Of a DNA stretch of 64,000 nucleotides, positions 1 to 8,126 are shown piece after piece. The notes below the pieces were generated by a model. It had not been told where the DNA came from. It did not search any database and saw only the letters and a list, made by a program, of their open reading frames with translations. The position numbers and the translations under genes are program-made. The DNA comes from Synergistes jonesii (GTDB taxonomy: Bacteria > Synergistota > Synergistia > Synergistales > Synergistaceae), in the NCBI RefSeq assembly GCF_000712295.1, contig NZ_JMKI01000002.1, positions 62,015-126,014 of the forward strand, written 5' to 3'. Position 1 is the first letter of the stretch. The number at the start of each line of letters is the position of its first letter.

Positions 1-57
1 GTTTGAGATCATCTCTTCCCAGCCGAAGGAAACGCCGCTGATTTCTAAAATTTCCAT
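1..57 (-). CDS. Start of an unidentified gene, cut by the window edge
   Basis: A reading frame opens at an ATG (complement of 55-57) with a purine-rich ribosome site (GGGGAGAAAGG) just upstream, and runs off the window after 19 codons beginning MEILEISGVSFGWEEMI. It lies 22 nt after the stop of the corrinoid-activator gene on the same strand, so it is probably the next cistron of the quaternary-amine operon. Too little is visible to assign a family. Confidence 0.45.
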   Translation of the reverse strand, partial: MEILEISGVSFGWEEMISN

Positions 58-79
58 ATCCTTTCTCCCCGCAGGGACA

Positions 80-1675
80 TCAGTCGAATGAGAGGTTTTT
101 TACGAAGGTACGCTGAAAATCCCTGTGCGTCGCAAGCTCGATATGCCTTGCGTCCTTTGCCACGGCTAGGGCTTCTTTCCACAGCTCGGGACGGATTATG
201 AACTCTATCGCGCCGAGTCCAGAGCTGTTGCCCACAGACGTTATCTTTTCACGTGCGATGCGCGGCAGTATGCCTATACGCATCGCGTTCTCGACCGTTA
301 TATAATTTCCGAAGGAGCCGGCCACGTAAAAGCGGGCGACATCGCCGACGCTTTTGCCGGCTTCTTCGAGCATCAGCTCGACGCCCGTCGCTATCGCGCT
401 CTTTGCGAGCTGCACCTTGCGGATATCCTTCTGCGTGATATAGACCCCGCCTCTTTTGCCGCGCGACAGCAGGAAGCGTTTCTTATCCGCTTCGAGCCTC
501 GTGGAAAAATCCGTCCCCTCTGGCAGAGATTTAGCGAACTTCCCGCTTGCGTTGATCACCTTTTCGTCGAGCAGGACGCCTACCGCGTCGACTAAGCCGG
601 AGCCACAGACTCCGACCGCCGGCGTCCCGTCGACAGTGGAGACGGCCAGCCTGCCGTTTTCGCTTTTGACATGGTCGACGGCGCCGCCGGCCGCGCACAT
701 CCCCTGGGAAATCATTGCGCCTTCGAGCGCCGGCCCGGCGGCAGCCGAGCAGCAGAGAAGAAAATCGCGGCAGCCGAGCACCATTTCGTTGTTCGTCCCG
801 ATGTCTACCAGCAGAGAAAGCTCCTTCCTCTTCGCCATTCCCGTATAGACTATGCCGGCCGTTACGTCGCCGCCGACGAAGCCGGAGATGTTCGGCATGA
901 GGGCCACGGGCGTGCGAGGCAGGAGCGCGAGATTCATATGCGACGCCGTGAGTATCGGGAAGGTTTTGAACATCGGCTCAAACGGCGCCCTTCCGATGCT
1001 CTTCGGCGACACGCCGGCGAAAAGGTGCTCCATAGTGGCGTTAGCCGATATTACGACCTCGCTTATCTCCTCTTCGGAGACCGACGCACTCCTCTGTAAA
1101 TTAAAAATGAGCCTGTTTATCGCACCGACGACCTTGGCCTTAAGGATGGAAAGCCCCTCCTCGCTTTCCGACGCGAAGCTTATGCGCGAAATCACGTCGG
1201 CCCCGTAAGCCGACTGCGGATTGGCGGAGGAGGAGACGGCCGTCGTAGCCGCGGCGCTTTTGTTTACCAGATAGGCGACGAGGGTCGTGGTCCCAATGTC
1301 GACGGCGACGGCGTATTCGGCCCTTCCGGCGCAGCGAGCCTGAGGGTGCGCGAAGCCGGCGGGCGTTTTCGCGCCGCACGGATCGGCGTCTACCCTTTCG
1401 ACGGTCATTCCGCGCTCGGCTCTCGTCACGCACGCAAGCCTTATTCCCGCCCTTATTTCTTCGTCGCTGAGAAGCAGACGCTCGCCGTCCGTGCATTCGG
1501 GGACGACCCTTGTGACCTTCACCCTGCACTTGCCGCAGGTTCCCCTGCCTCCGCACGGCTGATCAAGGGGCGCTCCGCAGCGGGCCATGAGCTCGCCCAG
1601 CGTTTCACCCTCGCGCGGCTCCGCGTCGGTGCTGGTGATTATGCGAACGTATTTCTTCTCGTTCTCCTCCAACAT
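80..1675 (-). CDS. RamA-like corrinoid activation protein (2Fe-2S ferredoxin + ASKHA ATPase)
   Basis: 531 residues from the ATG at 1675, chosen over an upstream in-frame start because GGGAGGGGGAGT sits directly before it and the longer start would overlap the previous gene. The N-terminal ferredoxin domain has plant-type 2Fe-2S ligands Cys41, Cys47, Cys50 and Cys82 (PCGGRGTCGKC, then ACVTR). The rest is a DUF4445/ASKHA-fold region with glycine-rich nucleotide motifs (VDIGTTTLVAY near 140, LVDIGTNNEM, GSGLVDAVG). Proteins of this architecture use ATP to drive reduction of inactive Co(II)-corrinoid to Co(I) in methyltransferase systems. Its position downstream of an MttB homologue and corrinoid protein supports that role here. 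No membrane segments are visible, so it should be cytoplasmic. Confidence 0.88.
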   Translation of the reverse strand: MLEENEKKYVRIITSTDAEPREGETLGELMARCGAPLDQPCGGRGTCGKCRVKVTRVVPECTDGERLLLSDEEIRAGIRLACVTRAERGMTVERVDADPCGAKTPAGFAHPQARCAGRAEYAVAVDIGTTTLVAYLVNKSAAATTAVSSSANPQSAYGADVISRISFASESEEGLSILKAKVVGAINRLIFNLQRSASVSEEEISEVVISANATMEHLFAGVSPKSIGRAPFEPMFKTFPILTASHMNLALLPRTPVALMPNISGFVGGDVTAGIVYTGMAKRKELSLLVDIGTNNEMVLGCRDFLLCCSAAAGPALEGAMISQGMCAAGGAVDHVKSENGRLAVSTVDGTPAVGVCGSGLVDAVGVLLDEKVINASGKFAKSLPEGTDFSTRLEADKKRFLLSRGKRGGVYITQKDIRKVQLAKSAIATGVELMLEEAGKSVGDVARFYVAGSFGNYITVENAMRIGILPRIAREKITSVGNSSGLGAIEFIIRPELWKEALAVAKDARHIELATHRDFQRTFVKNLSFD

Positions 1676-1712
1676 GCTACTCCCCCTCCCGGCCGTCAAC
1701 ACAAGGGACGTC

Positions 1713-3716
1713 TCAGCCGTTATCGGAAACGTCAAAGAAGATGTGTGTTGAAAGATGAATTTTCCGTATCCCTCCGGCTATCGTCGCCTCGGTGTCCTCA
1801 CGTTTATACGTTACCGTGGGATTTTTGGCGCCGGCGTCCATAGCGCGCGATTTGATCCACGGTACTATTGTATTTATAGTATCATTTACGGCGTTATCTA
1901 TAAACTCATAATCTTTTATTCCAAAAGGAAGATGGGCGCGGTAGCCGCCCTCGGCTGCAAGGGGCGTGATGAGCACCGCGTAGCGCAGGAAGAAGGTGCC
2001 GACGGCGGAGCCTACCGCTCCGGCGACCCCGGCGTTCTCCGGCAGCATCAAATCCGCCGAAAGTGCGTCGGCAGTTCCCGCAATGAACGCCCAGGCAGGC
2101 GCGCCGACTCCTATCAGCTCCCTGTCGAGCTGCAGGCGCAGCGGGCTTGAGGAGAGCGCATCATGCGAATCAAGCGCGTAATCTATCAGCGCGAGGGCTC
2201 CCTCGTTCCGACTAAAATCGAACCCCTCCGCCGACAATCTTTTGACAAAAATATTTTCCGCCGCTATAAGGCTGACCCTGCGGCAGACGGCGTCGCAGAG
2301 CGGCGCCACGCTCTTCTCTTCGCCGCCGGCAAGTATCAGCGCCCCGAGTTCGGAGGCGCGCCCATCCCATTTGCCGAGCCTGCCCATAGCGGTAAGCGCG
2401 TCCGTCGGAGTAAAGCCGGCGTAGTCTATCAGCCCGCGCTCCTCCATTTCTTCAAGCTGGATGACGCCCATGTTCGACATGCGCTCGTTCTTCATCAAGC
2501 GGTTGATCGTCGAAGGGCCTTCGCTCAGCGCTTCGACGATTCTCTCTTCGAACTTTCCACTCGGACATCCCCTTTCACCTTTGAATACGACGATCGGCTC
2601 GCGGCAGTTTCCATCCGCGATCATATCCTCAAGACAGCCGACGACGCGCGGCTCGTCGGCCGCCGCAGAGCAGAGGGACATGACGCGGCGGGGCCCGATA
2701 AGCAGCTTCCTCTCCTTAGAAAAGCGCACGCGGCTGTCGCCGCCGAGGCCGAACGTGTATATGTCGATGGATTTTATCAGAGTCTTGTGTCCGCCGACAG
2801 TCGTGCCATCAGTTCCGAGCATAGGACGCCCACGGCCGTCAAGGTAAATTATGTCGGTCGTCGTCCCGCCTATATCGAAAACGCAGGAGCCTCTCGAAAA
2901 ATTCGCGGCGCCCGCAAGGTAGCACGCGCCGATCGAGCTGGCGGCCGGGCCTGAAAGAATGGTCTCGATCGGATGCACGCGAGCCCACTCCATGCTGACG
3001 AGCGAACCGTCGCTGCGCACGATCATTATAGGCACATGAATGCCGAAGAACGCACAAACACTTTCCACCGAATCGAGCAGCTCCATCACTATCGGGATGA
3101 GCCCGGCGTTCAGCGCCGCCGTCGTAGCGCGCTTCAGCGCGTCTAGCTCGCTGGCCAGCTCATGGCCGCAGGTAACGTGGATATCCGGCCTTTTTTCGTG
3201 CAGGATGTCGCGCGCGCGGAGCTCGTGAGAGGGATTGCGCACCGAGAAGAAGGAAGATACGGCCGCCGTCTCAACGTAAGGCGGCATCTTGTCGCAGCTG
3301 TCTCGGAAGGCCTCCTCGCCGAAAGCCGCCGCTTCGTTGCCTTTCGGATCGTGCCCTCCATCGATCATATAAACCAAATCCGTGCCGAATTTCTTTCCTC
3401 TATAATACTTATCGGCTATATCTCTGTCGTAGCCTATAAGGAAAAGCGCACCGGGGCGCAGCTTGTTTTCAACGATGGCGTTCGTCGCAAGCGTGGTCGC
3501 GAGGTTGAAAGCCTTGATCTGCTCCGGCTTCACCTCTTTCAGAATGATCTCCAAGCCGTTTCTTATAGTACCGGCAAGGTCCGAGTGCATCGTGCGCGTC
3601 TTTGCCGACGCAACTACCGCACCGTCCTTTTCTCCCCAGAATGCAAGGTCGGTAAAGGTGCCGCCCGCGTCTATTCCGAGTATCCCTCTTTGCAGCGAAC
3701 TGTCAAATTCCTCCAT
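1713..3716 (-). CDS. Hydantoinase/oxoprolinase (HyuA-like) ASKHA-fold protein
   Basis: 667 residues. The N-terminus GILGIDAGGTFTDLAFW is the hallmark phosphate-binding motif of the Hydant_A_N family, and a second motif, GSCVFDIGGTTTDIIYL, lies near residue 275. The family includes ATP-dependent N-methylhydantoinases and oxoprolinases, but many members have no known substrate. The gene lies between the BCCT transporter and the RamA-like activator, with 131 nt and 37 nt gaps, and GAAAGGGGAT precedes the ATG. The partner HyuB subunit expected for a true hydantoinase is not in the window. It may hydrolyse a substrate-derived cyclic amide or be a second ATP-dependent accessory protein for the corrinoid system; the sequence does not decide between these. 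Confidence 0.75.
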   Translation of the reverse strand: MEEFDSSLQRGILGIDAGGTFTDLAFWGEKDGAVVASAKTRTMHSDLAGTIRNGLEIILKEVKPEQIKAFNLATTLATNAIVENKLRPGALFLIGYDRDIADKYYRGKKFGTDLVYMIDGGHDPKGNEAAAFGEEAFRDSCDKMPPYVETAAVSSFFSVRNPSHELRARDILHEKRPDIHVTCGHELASELDALKRATTAALNAGLIPIVMELLDSVESVCAFFGIHVPIMIVRSDGSLVSMEWARVHPIETILSGPAASSIGACYLAGAANFSRGSCVFDIGGTTTDIIYLDGRGRPMLGTDGTTVGGHKTLIKSIDIYTFGLGGDSRVRFSKERKLLIGPRRVMSLCSAAADEPRVVGCLEDMIADGNCREPIVVFKGERGCPSGKFEERIVEALSEGPSTINRLMKNERMSNMGVIQLEEMEERGLIDYAGFTPTDALTAMGRLGKWDGRASELGALILAGGEEKSVAPLCDAVCRRVSLIAAENIFVKRLSAEGFDFSRNEGALALIDYALDSHDALSSSPLRLQLDRELIGVGAPAWAFIAGTADALSADLMLPENAGVAGAVGSAVGTFFLRYAVLITPLAAEGGYRAHLPFGIKDYEFIDNAVNDTINTIVPWIKSRAMDAGAKNPTVTYKREDTEATIAGGIRKIHLSTHIFFDVSDNG

Positions 3717-3847
3717 CGAGACATCCCCTTTCAGCTAAAGCATCGCCGTTGTCGTTTCAGGCAGAAATCAAGACCGGCCCGGCCCACGGTTGGCCAAGGC
3801 CGATCTTTTGACGATTTTTATCTATCGGCCAAACGGCTGCAACCCAC

Positions 3848-5464
3848 TTATTCTGCCGCTCCACCGTTCTTAGTCGGCTTCGCCTCCGGCAATAGTCCGC
3901 TGTCGATCTGCCAGCATTTCTTCGCGCAGTCGAACGCGCCCCACAGCTGCGGCACATAGAAGATGAACAGTGGCCCCGCCGCTATGACGATAAACGTCTG
4001 CAGCGTGTTCATGACGCGCGCGCCGCCGATCTTGACGAGCATGACCGACACCGCGCCCAAGAGCACGCCCCAAAGGATTCTGACCCAGCGGTAGGGGACT
4101 TCCATTCCGGTCACGCCGATCGACATGCTGTAAACGACCCCGGCGCCAGTAGTAACCAGGAAGAGCACGACAAGTACAAGCGAGAGAGGCACCATCAGCG
4201 CCGGAAGGGGCAGCCCCCGCATTATCGTCAGAAGCGCCGACGGCAGGCCGCTGTTGTTGAGCGGCCCAGAAATAGAGCCGGGATTGGCAAGCTCCATGAA
4301 TATACCGCCGCCGCCGAGGATAGAGAACCAGAAGTTGGTGATAACCGGACCGAAGATGCCGACGACCAGCAGCATCTGGCGCAGCGTGCGCCCTTTGGAT
4401 ATTCTGACGAGCAGGATGGACATAGTCGGGCCGTAGCTGAGGAACCAAGGCCAATAAAACGCCGTCCACGAGCCGAGCCACTCGGGATCGCCCCGGTAGA
4501 GGCTTACATTGAAGAAATCCGTCAGATATCTGCCCATGCCGGTCATGAAGGAGTCGAGGATGAAGACTCCCTGCCCAAAGAGAAGCACGTAGGCGATAAC
4601 GAATATCGCGATATAGAGCGTCCACTTCGCAAGGAAGTCTACGCCCTTGTAAAGCCCAGTAGAGGCGGCGACGGTGAAGACCGCCGTCGTGACGACAAGT
4701 ACTAACAAACGCGAGGTAAAAGCGTCGGGCACGCCCAGCAGCACATCCAACGCATAGCTCATCTGCAGGCCGAGGAAACCTATCGGCCCTATCGTCCCCG
4801 CGGCGACCGCTATCAGCGACAGCGCGTCCATGAAGGTGCCGGGGGCGCCTAGGACGCCCTTTTCGCCGAGCAGCGGGTAAAGGAGCGTGCGCGCTTTAAG
4901 CGGCATTCCCCTGTGCTCGCAGGCGTAGACGAGAATCATCACGCCGATGGCCTGGAGCCCCCAGGCGAGGAACCCCCAGTGCAGGAAGCTCTGCGCCATT
5001 GCCGGCCCTATGGCCTCCGGCGTGCCGGGGGCTATCGCGCCGAAGGATTTCGGCACAGTAAGGAAATGATACATGGGCTCCGCCGCCGAGAAGAAAACGC
5101 CGCCGCCTGCAAGCAGTGTCGTCAGGATGATGGCGAACCAGTTGAAGGTCTTCATGTCGGTCACCGCGTCCTTGCCTCCGATTTTGACGCTTCCGTATTT
5201 CGAACAGGCGATGACGATGCAGATGAGCCAGATCGCAAGCGTGGAAAACTGTATCACCGAGCCGAAATACATGACTATGAAGCCGCGGACGGCGTATATC
5301 AGCTTGCTGGCCCATTCTTCGTTTACAATGCACAAAACTACGAAGAGGAAAAAGAACCCCGCGCTGATTATAAAGGTTGGCCACTCCATGTTTTTGGTTC
5401 CGGTTTGTTTAATATCTTCGTGCTCCATCTCATCTTCAAGCTCTCTTAAACTTTTCGCAGACAT
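3848..5464 (-). CDS. BCCT-family betaine/carnitine/choline transporter
   Basis: 538 residues with about twelve hydrophobic segments and short charged termini. The segment FYWPWFLSYGPTMSILLVRISKGRTLRQ is the conserved region around the substrate-binding transmembrane helix of betaine/carnitine/choline transporters. Family members take up quaternary ammonium compounds by ion symport or substrate:product antiport. Being downstream of an MttB-type methyltransferase, the likely cargo is glycine betaine, carnitine, proline betaine or a similar compound, possibly exchanged for the demethylated product. The AGGGGTGAAAG ribosome site fits the ATG at 5464. A terminator hairpin lies between it and the upstream corrinoid-protein gene, so transport genes may be expressed at a lower level or from a second promoter. 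Confidence 0.9.
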   Translation of the reverse strand: MSAKSLRELEDEMEHEDIKQTGTKNMEWPTFIISAGFFFLFVVLCIVNEEWASKLIYAVRGFIVMYFGSVIQFSTLAIWLICIVIACSKYGSVKIGGKDAVTDMKTFNWFAIILTTLLAGGGVFFSAAEPMYHFLTVPKSFGAIAPGTPEAIGPAMAQSFLHWGFLAWGLQAIGVMILVYACEHRGMPLKARTLLYPLLGEKGVLGAPGTFMDALSLIAVAAGTIGPIGFLGLQMSYALDVLLGVPDAFTSRLLVLVVTTAVFTVAASTGLYKGVDFLAKWTLYIAIFVIAYVLLFGQGVFILDSFMTGMGRYLTDFFNVSLYRGDPEWLGSWTAFYWPWFLSYGPTMSILLVRISKGRTLRQMLLVVGIFGPVITNFWFSILGGGGIFMELANPGSISGPLNNSGLPSALLTIMRGLPLPALMVPLSLVLVVLFLVTTGAGVVYSMSIGVTGMEVPYRWVRILWGVLLGAVSVMLVKIGGARVMNTLQTFIVIAAGPLFIFYVPQLWGAFDCAKKCWQIDSGLLPEAKPTKNGGAAE

Positions 5465-5514
5465 TACACTTTCACCCCTATTCTTGAATTACTCTCCGAG
5501 CTCTCTCCCCGGCT

Positions 5515-5551
5515 TTAAAAACGGACCGGAATGCCCTTGCCTTCCGGTCCG
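5515..5551 (-). terminator. Intrinsic terminator between corrinoid-protein and BCCT genes
   Basis: Reading the minus strand, CGGACCGGAA and TTCCGGTCCG form a perfect 10-bp stem around a 10-nt loop, followed directly by TTTTT. It begins about 10 nt after the corrinoid-protein stop. Because the next gene is co-directional and functionally linked, it may act as a partial terminator that tunes expression. Confidence 0.75.
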
Positions 5552-5561
5552 CAGTGTCATG

Positions 5562-6215
5562 CTATTTTCTACCCAGCAGCAGATCCGCTTCTACGACGGT
5601 TCCTGACGCGTCTTCAGCATAGCCGTCGGCGCCTATCTTGTTCGCCCAGTCGCGCGACACCGGCGCTCCTCCGACGATGATCTTTATCTGATCTCTGAGC
5701 CCCGCCTCTTTCGCCATTTCGATGAACTCCTGCTGAGCGGGCATCGTCGTCGAAAGCAGCGACGAGAGCCCGACGATATCCGGATGTATTTCCTTCACGA
5801 GCTCTATCATCTTCTTGTTCGGAACGTCCTTACCGGCGTCTATGATGTTGTAGCCGGAGGCGTTCATTATCATGCCGACAAGGCTTTTCCCTATGTCGTG
5901 GACATCTCCTTCGACTGTCGCCAGCAGCACTGTGCCGCGCTTCTTTATCTTTGTCTCGTCGGCCTGGAACTCGCTCTGCAGGCGTTTCATTATCTCTGTC
6001 GTGATCTCCGCCGCGAGTAGCAGCTCCGGAAGGTATACTTCTTCTTCCGCGAATAGAACTCCCAGTTCCTGAAGTCCGGCCGCGAGCCCTTCGTTCAGTA
6101 TGTCCATCGGCGGGACTTCGTCGCCGAGCGCCTCGTCCACCGCCGCGTTGGTCGCCGCCCTGTCCTGGTCCATAAGGGCCGCCATTATTTTGCTCAGATG
6201 ATCCTGCTTATTCAT
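5562..6215 (-). CDS. MttC/MtbC-like corrinoid (B12-binding) protein
   Basis: 217 residues: a helical cap domain (about 1-90) followed by a cobalamin-binding Rossmann domain. The motif EGDVHDIGKS (102-111) carries the DxHxxG signature, with His106 as lower axial cobalt ligand; GLSSLLSTTM and VGGAPVSRDWA are further conserved B12-binding segments. The protein accepts a methyl group from the methyltransferase encoded 12 nt upstream and passes it on for transfer to tetrahydrofolate. The AGGGGGCAAAATCA leader gives a good start at 6215. The corrinoid-to-folate methyltransferase is not seen in the window; the partial frame at 1-57 is a candidate that cannot be tested here. Confidence 0.93.
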   Translation of the reverse strand: MNKQDHLSKIMAALMDQDRAATNAAVDEALGDEVPPMDILNEGLAAGLQELGVLFAEEEVYLPELLLAAEITTEIMKRLQSEFQADETKIKKRGTVLLATVEGDVHDIGKSLVGMIMNASGYNIIDAGKDVPNKKMIELVKEIHPDIVGLSSLLSTTMPAQQEFIEMAKEAGLRDQIKIIVGGAPVSRDWANKIGADGYAEDASGTVVEADLLLGRK

Positions 6216-6227
6216 TGATTTTGCCCC

Positions 6228-7643
6228 CTATCTCGCTATGATCTCGTCCATCTTGCGGACTATTTCTTCCGGAATCTCAGGGCCTTTGTACGCCTGCATA
6301 AGTTTAGGGAAGAGTTTCTTCGCGCGTTTCCTCATCGTTTTCGCCAGCGGGTCTTTGTCCAGCGCAAGATACCCTCTGTCCATGATCTGAGGCAGGAAGC
6401 TCTCTATCCTGTAGTTCTCCCTCGTGTGTTCGCAGCGCACGAAGTCGCCTCCGGGGCCCACCTCTTTGAATACCGCAAGGTTGCAGGTCTCTTTCGTCAC
6501 CTTTATGCCGCGGAGGACCCGCTCGATCCACCCTGTGATCTCCCAGTCGATGACGAGGGTCTCAAGGCTGATCGCATTTTCGTCGGCGAAGAGCCCCATG
6601 CCCGTGCACATGTTCGTGCCGGCGAGCGCCGGCAGAAGCCCCGTGCCCATTTTTTCCATCCCGAGTTGGACGTCTATCGACTTCGTATCGCCGAGGACCG
6701 AGCCGCCGCCGCTCGGAAGTCCGTAGTATTTCGCAAGCTGCGTCGTCCCTACGCGCAGCATGGCGAACTCCGGCCCGCCGTGCGAGCAGGTCGCGACGCG
6801 CATGTCGAGAAGCCTCGCCCAGCTGGCGTAGATGATCGGAACTTCCGGATTGACCGCTTTCGCAAGCACTATGGCGTTCAGAATCTCCGCGTTCGCACAG
6901 ATAAGGGTCCCGGCCATTGTCGCGGGCCCCGTGCCTCCGGCCATCGGGCCGGACTCGATGAAGAGAGGCAAACCGACCAGCGCGCTTTCGATAATGAGGT
7001 CCGACACGTCCTGACGGAAGTGCAGCGGGCTCGTCAGCGTTACCAGCATCGTCATGAACGGCTTTGCGATAAGTTTGTCAAGGCCGCCGGCCACCGCCGC
7101 CGCCATCTCTATCGCCCTCTTGCAGTTCTCCGCGTTCTGCGCTTCCGTGATGAAGTGCTTGCTCGTGTTCATAAGCAGCGCCTTCGTCTCAATGAGGTCG
7201 ACTATCGTAGACGGCACGTCCGTCGGCGTACCGGGAACAAGGATGTAATGAGGACGGTCGAGCGCGTCGGAGAGCCGGATGATGTCGATAAGGTCCTGCG
7301 TGAGGACCGCTCTGTACTGGTCCGTGTTGATATCGAGAACGTTCGTGGCGATTCCTACTGTGCCGAAATAGACATCGTCGCCGCCTATTACGATCGGCTC
7401 GGGATCTCTGCGGTTATAGAGCCTTACGCTCGACGAGCACTTGTTCAGCGTAGCTGTAATGAGATAATCAGGAACGTACACCCTGTGATTTTCCCTATCG
7501 ACGTGTGCTCCGGCCTTCTCGTAATAATCCATCGCCCTCTCGTCGTGAATCTCAACGCCCACCTCCATAAGCAGAGCGCGTGACGCCTGATCTATGCGCA
7601 GAAGATCGGCGTCGCTTAAAATCTTGAATCTCTCCATTGCCAT
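6228..7643 (-). CDS. MttB-superfamily corrinoid methyltransferase, non-pyrrolysine
   Basis: 471 residues spanning the full length of trimethylamine methyltransferase-family proteins with no in-frame amber codon, so it belongs to the non-pyrrolysine branch. Characterized members of that branch demethylate glycine betaine (MtgB), proline betaine (MtpB) or carnitine (MtcB). The GTVGIATNVLD and PSGGGSVLGDTKSIDVQLG segments are typical of the family barrel. Which quaternary amine is used cannot be read from the sequence. It heads the operon; the leader AAGGAGGAGT precedes the ATG at 7643, and a second ATG two codons later (7637) is an equally good start. A promoter with a palindromic operator lies about 140 nt upstream. 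Confidence 0.92.
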   Translation of the reverse strand: MAMERFKILSDADLLRIDQASRALLMEVGVEIHDERAMDYYEKAGAHVDRENHRVYVPDYLITATLNKCSSSVRLYNRRDPEPIVIGGDDVYFGTVGIATNVLDINTDQYRAVLTQDLIDIIRLSDALDRPHYILVPGTPTDVPSTIVDLIETKALLMNTSKHFITEAQNAENCKRAIEMAAAVAGGLDKLIAKPFMTMLVTLTSPLHFRQDVSDLIIESALVGLPLFIESGPMAGGTGPATMAGTLICANAEILNAIVLAKAVNPEVPIIYASWARLLDMRVATCSHGGPEFAMLRVGTTQLAKYYGLPSGGGSVLGDTKSIDVQLGMEKMGTGLLPALAGTNMCTGMGLFADENAISLETLVIDWEITGWIERVLRGIKVTKETCNLAVFKEVGPGGDFVRCEHTRENYRIESFLPQIMDRGYLALDKDPLAKTMRKRAKKLFPKLMQAYKGPEIPEEIVRKMDEIIAR

Positions 7644-7787
7644 ACTCCTCCTTTGTTCTTTGTCTCTTTTCTTTCTATTGTTTAGGCCGTTTTGTTATTC
7701 CCCTACCGGCCGCCGTCTCCACCTCTTCAATCTTTATATTTGAAATTATTACTGCAAATTTTTATCAAAGAAATTATTTCTATAAAA

Positions 7788-7815
7788 ATTATATCTCGGT
7801 TTTTTAATATGTCAA
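7788..7815 (-). promoter_or_regulatory. Promoter of the quaternary-amine methyltransferase operon
   Basis: On the minus strand TTGACA (complement of 7810-7815) and TATAAT (complement of 7788-7793) are both perfect consensus boxes separated by 16 nt. The predicted transcript starts near 7781, giving a leader of roughly 140 nt before the mttB-like ATG. Confidence 0.75.
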
Positions 7816-7823
7816 TATTAAAA
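7802..7823. promoter_or_regulatory. Perfect palindrome over the -35 box (candidate operator)
   Basis: TTTTAATAT and ATATTAAAA are exact 9-bp inverted arms around a GTCA centre. The centre and inner bases form the TTGACA -35 element, so a bound dimer would block RNA polymerase. The divergent RpiR-family gene is the obvious candidate ligand-responsive regulator. Confidence 0.55.
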
Positions 7824-8036
7824 TTTATGATAAAAAATAGTTTAATAAGTATAATCAATTATTCACATTATCATTTGACTGGAAGCTCAAAGCATTTACT
7901 TAGTGCGTTACAGAGCAAAAAACACAAAAGGGGAGCGGTTCATTTTTAATACTTTAGTAATTCACAAAAAAATATTCTTTCCGAATTTACGTTAGAAATT
8001 ACGTTATCGAAAAGAAATAATTTTTTGTCGCGCTTT

Positions 8037-8066
8037 TGTTTCGAAAACGATGGATTATAATATAAT
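8037..8066 (+). promoter_or_regulatory. Candidate promoter of the rpiR-like gene
   Basis: TTGTTT (8037-8042) and TATAAT (8061-8066) are spaced 18 nt apart, about 55 nt before the chosen start codon. An overlapping TATAAT at 8056-8061 is an alternative -10 box. The -35 match is only moderate. Confidence 0.4.
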
Positions 8067-8126
8067 TGTTTATGCGATGCCGTGAAACCGGGATTTTTAT
8101 ATTTGCGGCACTATCGGGGGAAAAAA

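Larger units (their letters stand above)
7644..8126. other. Divergent AT-rich control region between mttB-like and rpiR-like genes
   Basis: About 480 nt, clearly more AT-rich than its surroundings, with no convincing gene. An 85-codon frame at 7692-7949 on the plus strand has low-complexity I/K/S-rich composition and no ribosome site, and I reject it. The stretch holds the minus-strand operon promoter with a palindrome, and a plus-strand promoter candidate for the regulator. Confidence 0.6.

Noticed and set aside
6228-7643. Pyrrolysine-containing trimethylamine methyltransferase
   Set aside because: The frame is uninterrupted over the full family length, with no in-frame TAG to be read through.
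7692-7949. 85-codon AT-rich frame between mttB-like and rpiR-like genes
   Set aside because: Low-complexity Ile/Lys/Ser composition, no ribosome site, and it covers the operon promoter.
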